From: Pycnopodia helianthoides
Lineage: Eukaryota; Echinodermata; Asteroidea; Forcipulatida; Asteriidae
Assembly: GCA_032158295.1 (NCBI GenBank)
Contig: CM063244.1
Coordinates: 3,414,510 to 3,478,509, forward strand
DNA length: 64,000 nucleotides
Direction of reading: 5' to 3'
A program made the position numbers and the translations under genes. Position 1 is the stretch's first letter. The number at the start of each line of letters is the position of its first letter. Under the pieces are notes generated by a model, which saw nothing but the letters and a program-made list of their open reading frames with translations, was not told the DNA's origin and did no database searches. Of this stretch, positions 45,526 to 57,732 are shown piece by piece.

Positions 45526-46714
45526 GGGTACACTTTTTGTTACAAAGACACTCTAAATTTCTAGGAATTTATATTGATGAGAATCTCTCTTGGACTAAAC
45601 ATATAGATGTGTTAGCTGGTAAAATTCTAAAATCGTTGGTGTTATGAATAGACTGAAATATATCCTGACCGGAAGCAGTCTTTTAATAATGTATAACTCA
45701 TTAATTCTTCCCTATTTAAATTATGCAACATTGTCATGGGGATACTCTACTTCTCAATGTAACAGGCTTTACTTGCTACAAAAAAAAAGCTATTCGTATT
45801 ATTACAAAAAACAGCTATCTTTCACACACGGCTCCATTACTTGCTGAAGTTAAAGTGCTTAAATTCGATGATCTGTATCGCCTAAACTTGGGCACATTCA
45901 TGTTTAAATATAAAGTTGGCCTACTTCCGACAAACTTCAATGATATGTTTTCTTTGGCATCGTCTGTGCACTACCATGCCACTTGTAGAGCATTAAAGGG
46001 TGATTTATATGTAAAATATAGCCGAACCTCACTTCAAAACAATAGTCTCAGTCAACGTGGAGTTGCATATTGGAACAGTCTCAACATGAACTTAAAGCTG
46101 TCTGTCTCATTGTATACATTTTAAAAGAAAACTGAAACACCATCTGTCTGATTTTTATTTGTAATGGATTTGTCATATCAATCTCCATTTAAATAATCTA
46201 GTTTCTGTTGCCATCCTGTACTCCTGTACTCTGTTTATTTTGTTTATTGTATTTATGTAATTTTTTAGTTTTGTCTGTCCATTGTTCAATGTTCTGTCTG
46301 TCCAATAGGGAAAAACTCAAAAGCACTGAGCTTCTCTCTTTCCCTACACGCTGACAGGATAATTACATTGAACACATTATTTGTGTACAAGTCAACGTAA
46401 TGTAATAATAGATAATAAATATATAATGTGTATTAATTATGAAAAGCTATAATGTATATGTACCTATATTACTGTTAGTGTGAAATAAATGTCAATCAAT
46501 CAATCAATCACCAAATGTTCAACACATAAATATTGAGCAACTCTTTTCAGATCTGGTATTCGACAAACTCAAGTACTTTCTACTCTTCATTCACACAGCG
46601 CTGGTTAATTAATTTACAAACATCATTGAAATAACCGTTACATCACTGGTTTTCAAACTGTTGTTCATAACATGGACACGACAAAATTGTGTACCCATGA
46701 TTGTGGCTGTGCAC
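45508..46714 (+). mobile_element. MITE family K copy interrupted by a LINE
   Basis: Left part GTGCACAGCCACAATCATGG ... TACAAAGACAC (45508-45551) and right part CCAAATGTTCAACACATAAA ... TTGTGGCTGTGCAC (46511-46714) together match the reverse complement of 35471-35690. The LINE occupies the gap. Confidence 0.9.
45552..46510 (+). mobile_element. 5'-truncated LINE (non-LTR retrotransposon) inside the MITE
   Basis: Encodes the C-terminal part of a reverse transcriptase in broken frames: FLGIYIDENLSW (45556-), MNRLKYILTG...PYLNYATLSWG (45644-), LLQKKAIRII...LAEVKVLKFDDLYRL (to 46124). At least two frameshifts, one in the A run at 45779-45788, show it is dead. It ends in a TCAA tetranucleotide tail (GTCAATCAATCAATCAATCA), typical of CR1/L2/Jockey-group 3' ends. 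The pattern LQKKAIRII and a DLYRL helix are characteristic of the region after the RT domain. Confidence 0.88.
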
Positions 46715-46928
46715 AAAAGTAAACTAACACAAAATCCTGATTCGAGCGTTTCTAAAATTTTGTAAATCAATTTCACTTTAGCATTGAAAATACTTGGATT
46801 TCAGTAAAAGTTGATGTGCTGTATCGTCTCAACGGAACACAAACGCCCTTTTCAATCTTTCACTTCCCCCCTTTTCATTTCGGTTTTACTCACTAAACAA
46901 AACGTCCCAGAACTATAAAACTAATTGG
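46715..46928. other. Short intergenic segment, nothing recognised
   Basis: Unique sequence between the K and A MITEs. Confidence 0.4.
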
Positions 46929-47327
46929 TTAAAGGAACATTACAGAATTGGTTTTTGCTAACAAAACAGTTGCTGGCAGTGTAAGCACTTTATGTAATCC
47001 ACCATTTATGTATATAAACTGACAAACCTGTAGAAGTTTGAGATCGATCGGCCATCTGGGTCATGAGAAAATAGTGAAAAACCGATTACACATTTGCATG
47101 AAATCATATAGATTCAACAAAATGAATAAAACGCTCACTGAGCGATAAACTCCAATCGGAAAATCAGTTTATTCATTTCTTATCAAATATGGCATTTCAG
47201 ACAGAAATATTTCAAGGGATGTTTTCTACTATCATCATCATTAGACCGTGTAAGTTTTATGTAAATCTGTGATCAAAAAGTATATTTTACAAGTTTTTTT
47301 CTTACCAATTCTGTAATGTTCCTTTAA
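46929..47327 (+). mobile_element. MITE family A, copy 4
   Basis: TTAA to TTAA, terminal inverted repeats AGGAACATTACAGAATTGGT and ACCAATTCTGTAATGTTCCT, core GAAGTTTGAGATCGATCGGC. Confidence 0.92.
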
Positions 47328-48149
47328 CATTGTTTAAAATATCCTTGGCATACTGCTCATGCGCAAGGCCCATGCATCATTGGAAGAACGAAGTTGTTTG
47401 TAACATTAAAATGATGATGAGACGTGACAAAATCTGTTGAAGTGTCATTTTTTTGTTACTTGTTTTTTTTATTATTAAAGAACCAACAAATAAACAATAA
47501 ATAATAAATGACATTTGCAAAGTTTACAGCACAGTGAGAAAACTTTTTCAGTAAAAAATATTACTACAGGGAATTTATTATTTTTTTTACCAATGCCGCT
47601 TGTTCACAGCATAGGCCTATACGAACTGTTCATTGAAGCATTTGCTTTCATTTCAAAACATTTTCTGCTGGAGTAGTTTTTACGCCTGTGATAAAAGTAA
47701 TCCATAATTCAAATTTCTATTCTAAAAAACAAAAAATTACATTCTTTGTATATAAGTATTTCAAAATTGCTATTTTCAATTGTGAAAATTATTTCCTAAA
47801 GCCTACGCAATGCCCTGCTGCCTTTATACTCCACATTTATGTGTATGATCCCCAGAATGAGTCTCCAATCTCTTTCCCCAAGAAGTCGTATAGAGCAGCC
47901 CTTTTTGCCGGAAATGGTTGTCCGGCAGCCAATTCTTGCCGTCCGTGTTTATGACAATTTCAGGTGATTTGAAAAGGCCTTGGGGGCATTTAGGCCAGAT
48001 CTCCCTCATTGGACCAGACACGGCTGTCTCATTCTATAAGCCGCACGTTAGTTGATGTTGTTAGCAGGTGCTGACGTTCAAACTCGCTTGGGTTTGTATC
48101 ATCAAACTCTTAGATAACTGGTATTTCCGTTCTTTTTTTTTGTCTTAAC
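47328..48149. other. Intergenic, nothing recognised
   Basis: Unique AT-rich sequence. Confidence 0.4.
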
Positions 48150-49227
48150 GGATATCTCCATTCCTTCTCCGCCTCATCGAGTATCTCCTTCACTCTTTGC
48201 CTCAATGGGTAAACTCTTTCATTCCTTGCCTCATCGGGGTATCGTCTTTGTCTCATTGGGTATTACCTTTCACTTGGAAACATCAGTTCACTCTTTGCCT
48301 CATCGTATAGCTCTGTAGATCCATCTTTGCCTAAAGTGGTATCTCTCCGTCAGGCTCCGTTCACTCTTTGTCTCATCGAGTGACTATGTTCCCTCTTGCC
48401 TCATGTGGTATCTCTCCGTCAACCTCCGTTCACTTTTTGCCTCATCGAGTAACTATGATCCCTCTTGCCTCTGTGGTATCCCTTCGTCAACCTCCGTTCA
48501 CTCTCTGCCTCATCGAGTAACTATGATCCCACTTGCCTGAGCGGTATCTCTCTGTCAAGCTCCATTCACCCTTTGCCTTATCGAGTAACCATGGTCCCTC
48601 TTGCCTCAGTGGTACCTCTCTGACAACGTCCGTTCACTCTTTGCCTCATCGAGTAACTATGTTTCCTCTTGCCTCTGTGGTATCTCTCCGTCAACTTCCT
48701 CTACTCTTTGCCTCATCGAGTAACTATGATCCTCTTACCTCTGTGGTATTCCTTCGTCAACCACCGTTCACTCTCTGCCTCCTTGAGTAACTATGCTCCC
48801 TCTTGCTTCAGTGGTATCTCTTTCAACTTTCTCTACTCTTTGCCTCATTGAGTACCTATGTTCCCTCTTGCCTCAGTGGTATCCCTTCGTCAACCTCCGT
48901 TCACTCTTTGCCTCATCAAGTAACTGTGCTCCTACTTGCCTCAGTGGTACCTCTACGACAACCTCAGTTAACTCTTTGCCTCATTGAGTAACTATGCTCC
49001 CTCTTGCTTCAGTGGTATATCTCTGTCAACCTCCAATCTTTCTTTGCCTCATTGAGTAGATATGTTCCCTCTTGCCTCAGTGGTATATCTCTGTTAACCT
49101 CAGTTAACTCTTTGCCTCATTGGGTAGCTTTGTTCTTTCTTGCATTGGTATCTCTTCGTCAACCTCTGTTCACTCTTTGCCTCATCTCTACGTCAATCTC
49201 CGTTCACTCTTTGCCTCATCCAATAAC
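48150..49227 (+). repeat. 67-68-bp minisatellite, about 16 copies
   Basis: Unit TTCACTCTTTGCCTCATCGA, GTAACTATGTTCCCTCTTGC, CTCAGTGGTATCTCTCCGTC, AACCTCCG. More diverged at the left edge. Directly joined to the 30-bp array on its right. Confidence 0.95.
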
Positions 49228-49937
49228 TATTTGCCACAATGGTCAAGCTCACCACACTATTTGCCACAATGGTCAAGCCCGCCCCACTATTTGCCACAAT
49301 GGTCAAGCCCGCCCCACTATTTGCCACAATGGTCAAGCCCACCCCACTTTTTGCCACAATGGTCAAGCTCACCCCACTATTTGCCACAATGGTCCAGCTC
49401 ACCCCACTATTTGCCACAATGGTCCAGCTCGCCCCTCTATTTGCCACAATGGCCACGCCCACCCCACTATTTGCCACAGTGGTCAAGCTCACCCCTCTAT
49501 TTGCCACAATGGTCAAGCTCGCCCCTCTATTTGCCACAATGGCCACGCCCACCCCACTATTTGCCACAGTGGTCAAGCTCGCCCCTCTATTTGCCACAAT
49601 GGCCACGCCCACCCCACTATTTGCCACAGTGGTCAAGCTCACCCCTCTAGTTGCCAAAATGGTCAAGCTCACCCCACTATTTGCCACAATGGTCAAGCTC
49701 ACCCCACTATTTGCCACAATGGTCCAGCTCGCCCCTCTATTTGCCACAATGGCCACGCCCACCCCACTGTTTGCCACAGTGGTCCAGCTCGCCCCTCTAT
49801 TTGCCACAATGGTCAAGCCTACCCCACTATTTGCCACAATGGTCAAGCTCACCCCTCTATTTGCCACAATGGTCAAGCTCACCCCACTATTTGCCACAAT
49901 GGTCCAGCCTACCCCACTATTTGCCACAATGGTCAAT
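49228..49937 (+). repeat. 30-bp minisatellite, about 24 copies
   Basis: Unit TATTTGCCACAATGGTCAAG plus CTCACCCCAC, very homogeneous, with CCACGCCCACC and GTGGTCAAGC variants in an ordered pattern. A 30-bp unit keeps several frames open on both strands (10-residue repeats such as ICHNGQAHPT). There is no start or splice context for a gene. Confidence 0.97.
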
Positions 49938-51367
49938 TTCGCAGTTGGCAAGAATCATTAGTTAATAACAGTAAAACAGAGGTTACGAGGGTCTTAACAT
50001 CTCGTATAGGGCCTGTGAGTAATTATGAATAAAACTACTCACGTTTTTCAAATCAGCATCAGACAATTATTTGTGGATTTTCTCTTGAGCTTTCCTCTGA
50101 AATGTCAGACATGTTAGAGAGACCTAATATATTTAGCAAAAGCCATTATTATTGAAGTCTATTCGCATATCTATAATTCCGCAGATTCTCGGTCCGTGTT
50201 AGACACTAATGTTGCCACATGTGATGGAAAAAACAAGAATGTCTTGATCTGGGGCATTATTTCAATGATTTTTGGGGGCAATGATGACGGTATCATGTTT
50301 GTTCAGGTTGTTGTCAACAATCGATTAATGTGATCATGTGCAGCATAGGCCTAGAAGGCGTCTGATATCTCTCGAACATGATTAATCTTCTGCAAAGTAG
50401 GAACCGACTGATAACTAACAAACAAAAAAATCCCAACAAACAAACAAATGCCCCCATCAAACAAACAAACAAACAAACAAACAAACAAACAAACAAAGAA
50501 CCTCTACAATATATATCTATATTTGTTGTTTCACCATGATGGTGCCAATTTGACATTTCAATTTGAGGTATTTGAATTTCGAAACAACACAGTTGAAACG
50601 ATTGCTTCATTCAGCAATAGTCCTAACATTGTGGCAAAATGTCTGATCCAAAAGGGTTTGATCAATAATGTTGTTTTTCCTGTCACTGTAAAGTAGAGGC
50701 TTAGATCAGTTGGGTAAAGTACTGAACCGGTTAAACACCTATTATATCAACACCCCTATGTCCCGACATGCCTGAATCGTTTCTCAGATTCAAATGTTTT
50801 GGGGTGACAAATTATCCATACCATATTACTTCAAAGGGAATTCTTTCTCAAAATACTATCAACAGCTGCAGTACTTCTCACCAAGTAAGTTGTATGGTCT
50901 TTAATTTTTGGAGTTATATACAACCCCCTACCTTTTAACAATCTAGTCGGCACAATATACTTGGCCCTGCTGCAGAGAGTGGATTATTTGAAGGTTCTAT
51001 CTCTTCCCAAACACGCACTGTCCTTGGAGGATGGGGAACCTTTCTTGGACCATATCAACCGTAACATCACAGGATTACAAAATGGCTACAAAGCCATGGG
51101 ACCTCATGCAGTCTCAATTTGTACATAACTGAGGGGAAAGAAAACACAACATTTTACCTTTTTTTTGAGATTGCATGATATGATTTGTATCAAATGTTGA
51201 TATAAAGCAAAGAAGCATATCTCAGATCTTGTCCAGTTGTTATCTTTATGTGGTGAATAAAAATATTTCCCGTAGTGCAGAATCTTCCCTGCCAGCCAGA
51301 AAATGCACTGGAATAAACAAGATCCCTATTTTAGTAAACAAGGTGACATGGATATAAATACACAATC
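49938..51367. other. Intergenic; CAAA microsatellite and a MITE remnant
   Basis: (CAAA)n at about 50458-50498. At about 50765-50945 there is a decayed TTAA-clan MITE with TTTCTCAGATTCAAATGTTT. No gene seen. Confidence 0.4.
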
Positions 51368-51709
51368 TTAAAGGTATTGTACACTTTTGGTAACAGCTCA
51401 AAATCAGTGTCCGCATTTTGTGTGATTAAACATATGCATGAACAAACAAACCTGTGAAAGTTTGAGCTCAATTGGTCAACGAGGTCACGAGAAAATAGTG
51501 AAAAGAGATCTTATGTGTTTTCTGTTTTTTCAAATTATCGCGCGCGATAATTACCACTGTTTTACTCGTTTCTCAGAAACGATAGCATTTTAGGCAGAAA
51601 TATTTTAAGGAACCCTTTCTACCATTACTTACTTCAACTCATGTAAATTATGTGTGAATCTGTGAACATTGTGTTTTTCGATCTTACCAATAGTGTACAG
51701 GGCCTTTAA
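51368..51709 (+). mobile_element. MITE family D, copy 1
   Basis: TTAA (51368-51371) to TTAA (51706-51709). Ends AGGTATTGTACACTTTTGGT and ACCAATAGTGTACAGGGCCT. Contains the 20-bp palindrome AATTATCGCGCGCGATAATT. Abuts the family A copy on its right. Confidence 0.92.
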
Positions 51710-52099
51710 AGGAACATTACAGAATTGGTTTTTGCTAACAAAACATTTGCTAGCAGTGTAAGCACTTTATGTAATCCACCATATACATAAACTCACAAAC
51801 CTGTAGAAGTTTGAGATCGATCGGCCATCTGGGTCACAAGAAAATAGTGAAAAACCGATTACACATTTGCATGAAATCATATAGATTCAACAAATGAATA
51901 AAACGCTCACTGAGCGATAAACTCTAATCGGAAAGTTAGTTTATTCATTTCTCATCAAATATGGCATTTCAGACAGAAATATTTCAAGGGATGTTTTCTA
52001 CTATCATCATCATTAGACCGTGTAAGTTTTATGGAAATCTGTGATCAAAAGGTATATTTTACAAGTTTGTTTCTTACCAATTCTGTAATGTTCCTTTAA
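51706..52099 (+). mobile_element. MITE family A, copy 5
   Basis: Shares its left TTAA (51706-51709) with the family D element; right TTAA at 52096-52099. Confidence 0.92.
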
Positions 52100-52425
52100 A
52101 GCCCAATGGAATTAGTAGTAATGTCATGTTCATGCTGAAAAGACTAAGTCCTGCCTTATCTCATACATAGCTCTCATTTATCCCCTGACAATCACCTGAG
52201 GGTGTGCACAACATCGATGACATTAACATATAAATATGAAATATAATTGTTTTCACTATTTCTCTTGACTCCAATGAGCGATTGAGCCCTTAAATTTTCA
52301 CAAATTTGTTATTTGATGTATATGCTGGGTCACATAAAAGAGTGATACAGGTCTTTGACAATTATCAATGTTGTCAATGTGCTTCAGTGGGAAAGTAGAT
52401 GAATATTATTACTTTTTGGTTTTTA
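52100..52425. other. Decayed MITE remnant
   Basis: GAGCGATTGAGCCC, TTTCACAAATTTGTTATTTG and GGTCTTTGACAATTATCAAT mark an old TTAA-clan element on the minus side. Otherwise unique. Confidence 0.45.
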
Positions 52426-52427
52426 CC

Positions 52428-52706
52428 CATACACCGATGTGTGTTAGCACTGTATACTCAGTACTTTCCCGAGTCCTGTGAAAAAATATCACAGGCTTAT
52501 TACTCGGGTGGGATTCGAACCCACGACCCTTGCAATTCTAGAGCAGTGTCTTACCAACTAGACTACCGAGATTGCCCGGTAGCTCTAGAATTGCAAGGGT
52601 CGTGGGTTCGAATCCTACCCGAGTAATAAGCCTGTGATATTTTTTTCACAGGACTCGGGAAAGTACTGAGTATACAGTGCTAACACACATCAGTGTATGG
52701 GTAAAA
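52428..52706. mobile_element. Foldback of two tRNA-like arms
   Basis: Almost perfect inverted repeat: left arm ACCCATACACCGATGTGTGT to about 52558, right arm from about 52575 to ACACATCAGTGTATGGGT. Each arm holds the same tRNA-like sequence with B-box GGTTCGAATCC(C/T)ACCCGAG. The left arm, read on minus, also has the A-box-like TAGTCTAGTTGGTAAGACAC. Only the outermost pieces of tRNA structure are present, so these are not tRNA genes. Confidence 0.85.
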
Positions 52707-52991
52707 CACAAAAATTAATATTCTTTATCCCCGATGCAAATTTAACACCTATTATATTCTTATTGAAAGAGTGAATCGGTTTCCACCATTTGGTTTGCAA
52801 TAAACACAGCAAACATTAAACCTGTGAAAGTGTCTTCAAATTCAGTGGTCCAAGTGAAATGAAAACAACGAAGAGTTGCTTATGTTTTGTCCCCCATGCG
52901 TGCTCATGCACACATCTACATCAGGCTTAATTCGATTGCAGCTATCTAAATAAGCAACAGAAATTTGTGAGGTCCTCAAATACTATTTCCC
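52707..52991. other. Intergenic, nothing recognised
   Basis: Unique sequence. Confidence 0.4.
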
Positions 52992-53325
52992 TCAACCTCG
53001 TTCCCAGGGTGTGTCGAGCAGTACGAGGTTGACCGCTCTCTCACCCTGATATTGGATCATTTGCATATCCAACATTTTTAAATACGTATGCAAATTAGAA
53101 TAGTCTGGCTGCTTTTCAAAATTCACATCTTCGTCATGGTCTCGTGGTCCGGTACCAGATTTAATAGCCTGTTTGTACATTGGTTGCCGGCCGGTTGTTT
53201 TGACAAAGGTTAACATTTGGTTTTGTCCAATCAGGGTCCAAGTAAGGAGTTTACCCTCCCAGGGTTTACTATCGTAAACATGGTTGGAAATAAAGTAAAC
53301 CATGGGGATGAGGCTGTATTTCCCT
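52992..53325. mobile_element. MITE-like element, CAACCTCGTTCCCAGGG ends
   Basis: Left CCTCAACCTCGTTCCCAGGG, right AACCATGGGGATGAGGCTG, imperfect inverted repeats resembling those of 35790-36030. No coding capacity. Ends approximate. Confidence 0.5.
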
Positions 53326-54601
53326 GACTTTGACAGTATTACAAATTATTTCTCTTGTGAATTAGTATGGCATGAACTTTACAATGAGTAGGATTTCAGA
53401 CCGAGTCTAATGAAGTTTTTTTGTTATCCCAAATAATTATCATGTACTTGGTCTCATAAAGCATTGTTTAGGAGGTTCATCACTTTAGGTTGAGCAGATA
53501 CCACCAACAAAATGAACAACCTGTCATGTTCATTATTTTAAATGTCTAGTTTGTTTTTGTTTGTTGTATTTCTTTTGAGTTGTTCGTGTTTTTGCTTTTA
53601 TTCTGTAATTACACCAATGGAAATAAGTCTAAGTTATTGGCTTTTTGGGCTATCTTTGGATATTTGTGCATTTTTTCTTACTTGTTTTCTACTTTTTTAA
53701 TTTATCTCCTTGTTATCCTTCTGTTACTGTGTATGTATTTTTTGCCATGTTCTTGCTGTGTTTTATCCGAATCAAATTCAAATCAAATCAAATCAAATCA
53801 AGTCATTCAAATAAAACCAAATAAATGACTTGCAACTGATTACAAAGGGATGTGTTAAATGCCAAGAAACAGTCTGAAAAATAGACAGAAGTACCAAGGA
53901 CCGATTAGAATAGCAGCTGCCATGCTACCTGTGGATTTATATAGCAGGCACTTGGTGATATTAGTGTACTCTGCACTACCACACATGTTAAATAAATTGA
54001 TTTAAAAAAAACAGATTCAAAAATGTTTGTAGTAATATGCTATGGAGATGGACAACATATGTATTTGACAGGTTTCAGATAATAAAACCAAACAAAAAAG
54101 GACAACAGGAACATGAACTGCCATCATAATATGACCCAATTGGGGAAAAAACTATAACAACTGAGAACATTTGTTAAACCATTCTACAGTTTGTTTTATG
54201 ATGACATCCCATTTGGGATTCAATCCCAGATATGTAAAATATGACTTCATCATCTACCCCTCTGGGGAATTGTGGTGACTGATATCATCATTTTGACTGT
54301 ATCTATTTCGTGATAAAGCATGTACATGTATACATTCATCTCTCCGAACCATCTTGCTTCTGAGTTGCATGAAATTTATGGATTCTAAGGAATTACATGT
54401 TCAGATCATGCAAAGTGATATAGTACTTAGCATACGTCAGTACATAGCTCAATGTAATGGAAACAGGCCAAGTGTATTGTGACCACCTTAAAGATCGTAG
54501 ATACCCCCCCCCCCACCAATCAGATAAGATTTCATCTTAAACTACTCTGTAATTGCACGTAGGCCCATGTATCGCTGCATCTACTTTCTTTCTAAACCTC
54601 C
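53326..54601. other. Intergenic, nothing recognised
   Basis: Contains (AAATC)n at about 53772-53800 and poly(C) at about 54507-54517. The 89-codon frame at 54602-54868 (+) has no recognisable features. Confidence 0.4.
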
Positions 54602-54868
54602 ATGATCAAGAGTGGCCATGAAGGTATAGAGTGGAAGCGCAGTGTTGGGTTTTGCAAAGATGAGAATGAATTAGTTCCAGAGGAGACAGAACTCAGTGTA
54701 GAGAGAGAGGAGGAAATTTATAAGAAATGTTTCTTCCTGACTCAAGAATATGGAGGAATGTATTCTTTTGGAAGATTTAGTTTTAAGATGAAGGAGGGAG
54801 GAGATATTTTTGCAAAATATTTTGTATATACTCACAGGGCTTCAATGAGAAATGAAATCGGTGAATAA

Positions 54869-57525
54869 TTTTCATTTGCACTTATTGCATGTGCAATAAT
54901 GAAATAATATGCCGACTCTCAACAATTCTTTCATTTAAAAAAAAAATACATATTAATGTTACTATTAGAAAAATCCTTACTGACATCTTGGCATTGACCA
55001 GCTGCAAGAGTATTCACATGCAATATTGCAACTGAGAGGAATTGATGTGCTGATGTTTATGCCAAATACACAGAATAGTAACTCATTCAAATACGTAGGT
55101 ATGTCTTGGGAACACACACAGGGAGCTTTGCAGACAATTTTGTTGCCTTGAGGAAAGATTGGCCAATATAAAAGAGCTTATGAATTGAATTGCGAACTTC
55201 ACCGACAGGTTTTCTCCTATGAAGATACAGTATATCAAAATATGTGACCGGTTGATGAAAAGGTCAAAGGTTACAGAGGAGAAGACTTTTCTATGGTTTC
55301 GCCTTTTATAGAGCAATTTCTAGAATGTGAAACATAATACGCATTGATGTCTACCCGCCGCCATCTTGGAGTTAAGGATGAGGAAACAGTGAAAAACAAT
55401 GGCCATGTCCAAATAAGCGGCTTCAGCTAGATTTTCATGATAGTATGTGTTGAAGCATAGGGGGTCCATAGCAACAGCCTTAGCTACAGCTCTAGCCGTA
55501 GCCACAAAATCAGACATGGTCTTTGTATGCATCAGGCACATGCTACAGCAATCTCCAGTTGATGTCATATGCATAAGGGTGCACCCCACCAAATAATCTC
55601 CCATAGAACACAGTGCAAAATGCTAAATATTCAAAAAATACACAAAAAATACTTAAAAGTCCCACAGCTTTTAACTTGAAAGGAAAAATTATTAATTGAC
55701 TCTTGAACTTTTATTCTCTGTTCAATTTTATATGGGGAGTCCCTGGGCCCATCGAGTTATTCTCCCTCCAAGTAAAAACACCCCTACACAGGTGTAATTT
55801 TCAAAACATCCGAGCACCAATCTTGAAAAATGTCCCTACACCTCTCGGCAAATAGGACCTTTTTATTTCAGGGCCTATGTCATCCAGAATACCTCAAGCT
55901 GGAAGTCAACAACCCCCAGGTCACAATTGGGCAACATTTTTACACTGAAACACTTTCTCGGGGCTCTCAAATCTGTCTAATATAGAATATTTTATACAAC
56001 AAATTAATGAGCTCGACGCTCTGTTTTCTCCTATTGGTGGGGTGCACCCATGATAAGGGCCACTGGAAATGAAACAGTGGGCAATGTTTACAAAATTTGG
56101 CTTCATACTTGACATCATTCTCAGATATTGCCTCCCAAAATTATACTGGCTGGGTTGTTTTGCGAATGTATTGAAAGCTATAGAATGGACACAAATTTAC
56201 TAATTGAAAAAAAAATGAAGAAAAAAAAAATATTTAAAATCACTCATTACAAAACACACAAAAGACAACAGTGATTTTCTCATTTGACAATTTAACAAAT
56301 TTAAATCAGAACAATTTGAAAATCCATATTTAAACACTGTGTGCGTATAATACAAAAAAAGTCTAAATAGATGGTTTCATAAATTGTATTTTTTTTATTT
56401 TAGCATAATTTAAAATAAAAACCAAATGAGGACTAAACTTACACAAAATGTCTTGACACCAATGTAAATTATGAACATTTCAAATAAACGATTAACACAC
56501 CATTATTGTCTGTTTTTCCAATACGCTACTTTACCTTGAGGTTTGTAAACAAAAAAATAGCCCAACATTTTAAAAATTAAGGTAGAAAATTTATTGGTAT
56601 AGGCCTAATTCTGCATATAACCTATTTAAATAATAAGCCAACCAAAAATAATGCTGGCTTAATTTCCTTTAAAATATGAGAAAGTTGAAAACCATTCAAG
56701 TTGAAGGTGGGATATAAGCTTTATTTCAAACTGTTACATATCTGAGAAAAATGTAACAAGATTCCAAAGTTCAAAGAAGGGAAAACGTGTGATCTTTTCA
56801 CACTTAAATCATTAAAACTTGAGTTTTTATTTTTTAATGGTTATATCTCTAATTTGTTGTACATAGACAAGAATCCACTTTAAAAAAAATTGAACTTGAA
56901 TGATTACTTTGCTCCAGGAAACCCAATACAAAGTTTGACACGTTCTCTACTTGTTATATTCCGATGCCTTCTTCGTACGACAAGATTCAATACTTGTATT
57001 CAAACAATGCATTTAAATATAATGGATTCCGTAGAAGAGTAACTACGTTGTTACACTGTAACTGTGTACATTTTCTTTTTGAGCAAAGATCCCAGAATAA
57101 TTGCTTATTGTGGACACTTTACACGAGGAGATCATGAAATATTCATTTGACAATCTCCCCTTTATGGAAAGAGCATACGGGCAACAAATCCAGGTTTTAA
57201 GAAAATGCCACAAGATCCTTTCAAGTTTGAATTAAGTTTGAAAAGAAAATGTAATTCACTAAAAGTCGTTCCATACAGCAAAATAAAAAGCAATAGAGTT
57301 GTAAGATGTTATATTTGTTTGTTCAATGCTTTATTCTAAGGAACTGCGTAATTCTAAACATTCCAAACACGAATAAACAACAAGAAGAAAGTCAACAATG
57401 CTTGGATTTATGATTAAACTGAAACTTTACATCACAACAGCTGTATTTTAACAATCGGGATCTTCATTTCAGGGGGTCTTTCAGGGAGGTAAAAGTGAAA
57501 CTTTTTCAATATGAAACATTTTTTT
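54869..57525. other. Long AT-rich stretch without recognised repeats
   Basis: Very AT-rich, few repeats, many A and T runs. If the minus-strand frame at 57526-57732 is a real last exon, part of this stretch would be its 3' UTR; TTTATT at 57330-57335 reads AATAAA on the minus strand about 190 nt past that stop. Confidence 0.35.
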
Positions 57526-57732
57526 TCACTCCATGTTTTCTGTCAGAATAAATGTATCAAATTCTGGAGTCAGTTGTGCGGCCATTAAACATTTCCATGC
57601 ATACTCCTCATTGATTTGAGGGTTTCCATCATTTACAGGATTTCCTATGCCCTCTCTAATTCCCTGGCTAATCTTGTATCTACCTTCGACAATTTTTTTG
57701 GATCCCAACAAGACTTTGTAAAAAAAATACAC
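57526..57732 (-). CDS. Possible last exon of an unidentified gene (minus strand)
   Basis: Minus-strand frame with a CAG acceptor directly before it (CCTCACCACAG, ending at 57733) and a stop at 57526-57528. It encodes VYFFYKVLLGSKKIVEGRYK, then ISQGIREGIGNPVNDGNPQI and NEEYAWKCLMAAQLTPEFDT, ending FILTENME. The frame stays open about 36 nt farther upstream (REIYESWSASPQ), so an earlier acceptor is possible. Composition looks like a folded protein rather than random AT-rich translation. A minus-strand AATAAA follows at 57335-57330. I do not recognise the family, and no upstream exon was found. Confidence 0.3.
   Translation of the reverse strand: MYFFYKVLLGSKKIVEGRYKISQGIREGIGNPVNDGNPQINEEYAWKCLMAAQLTPEFDTFILTENME

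Noticed and set aside
49004..50032. 342-codon and 252-codon frames over the 30-bp array
   Set aside because: A 30-bp unit without stops keeps all frames open on both strands. No start, splice or non-repeat domain supports coding.
52497..52628. Pair of tRNA genes head to head
   Set aside because: The two arms are exact complements extending beyond the tRNA-like part, and the cloverleaf stems are incomplete.
54602..54868. 89-codon + strand frame rich in E and K
   Set aside because: Purine-rich sequence biases against stops. No splice context or recognisable domain.
55320..56050. Possible transposon with GGGTGCACCCCACCA inverted ends
   Set aside because: Only about 15-25 bp match between 55577-55602 and 56027-56049, with no wider similarity or second copy in the window.
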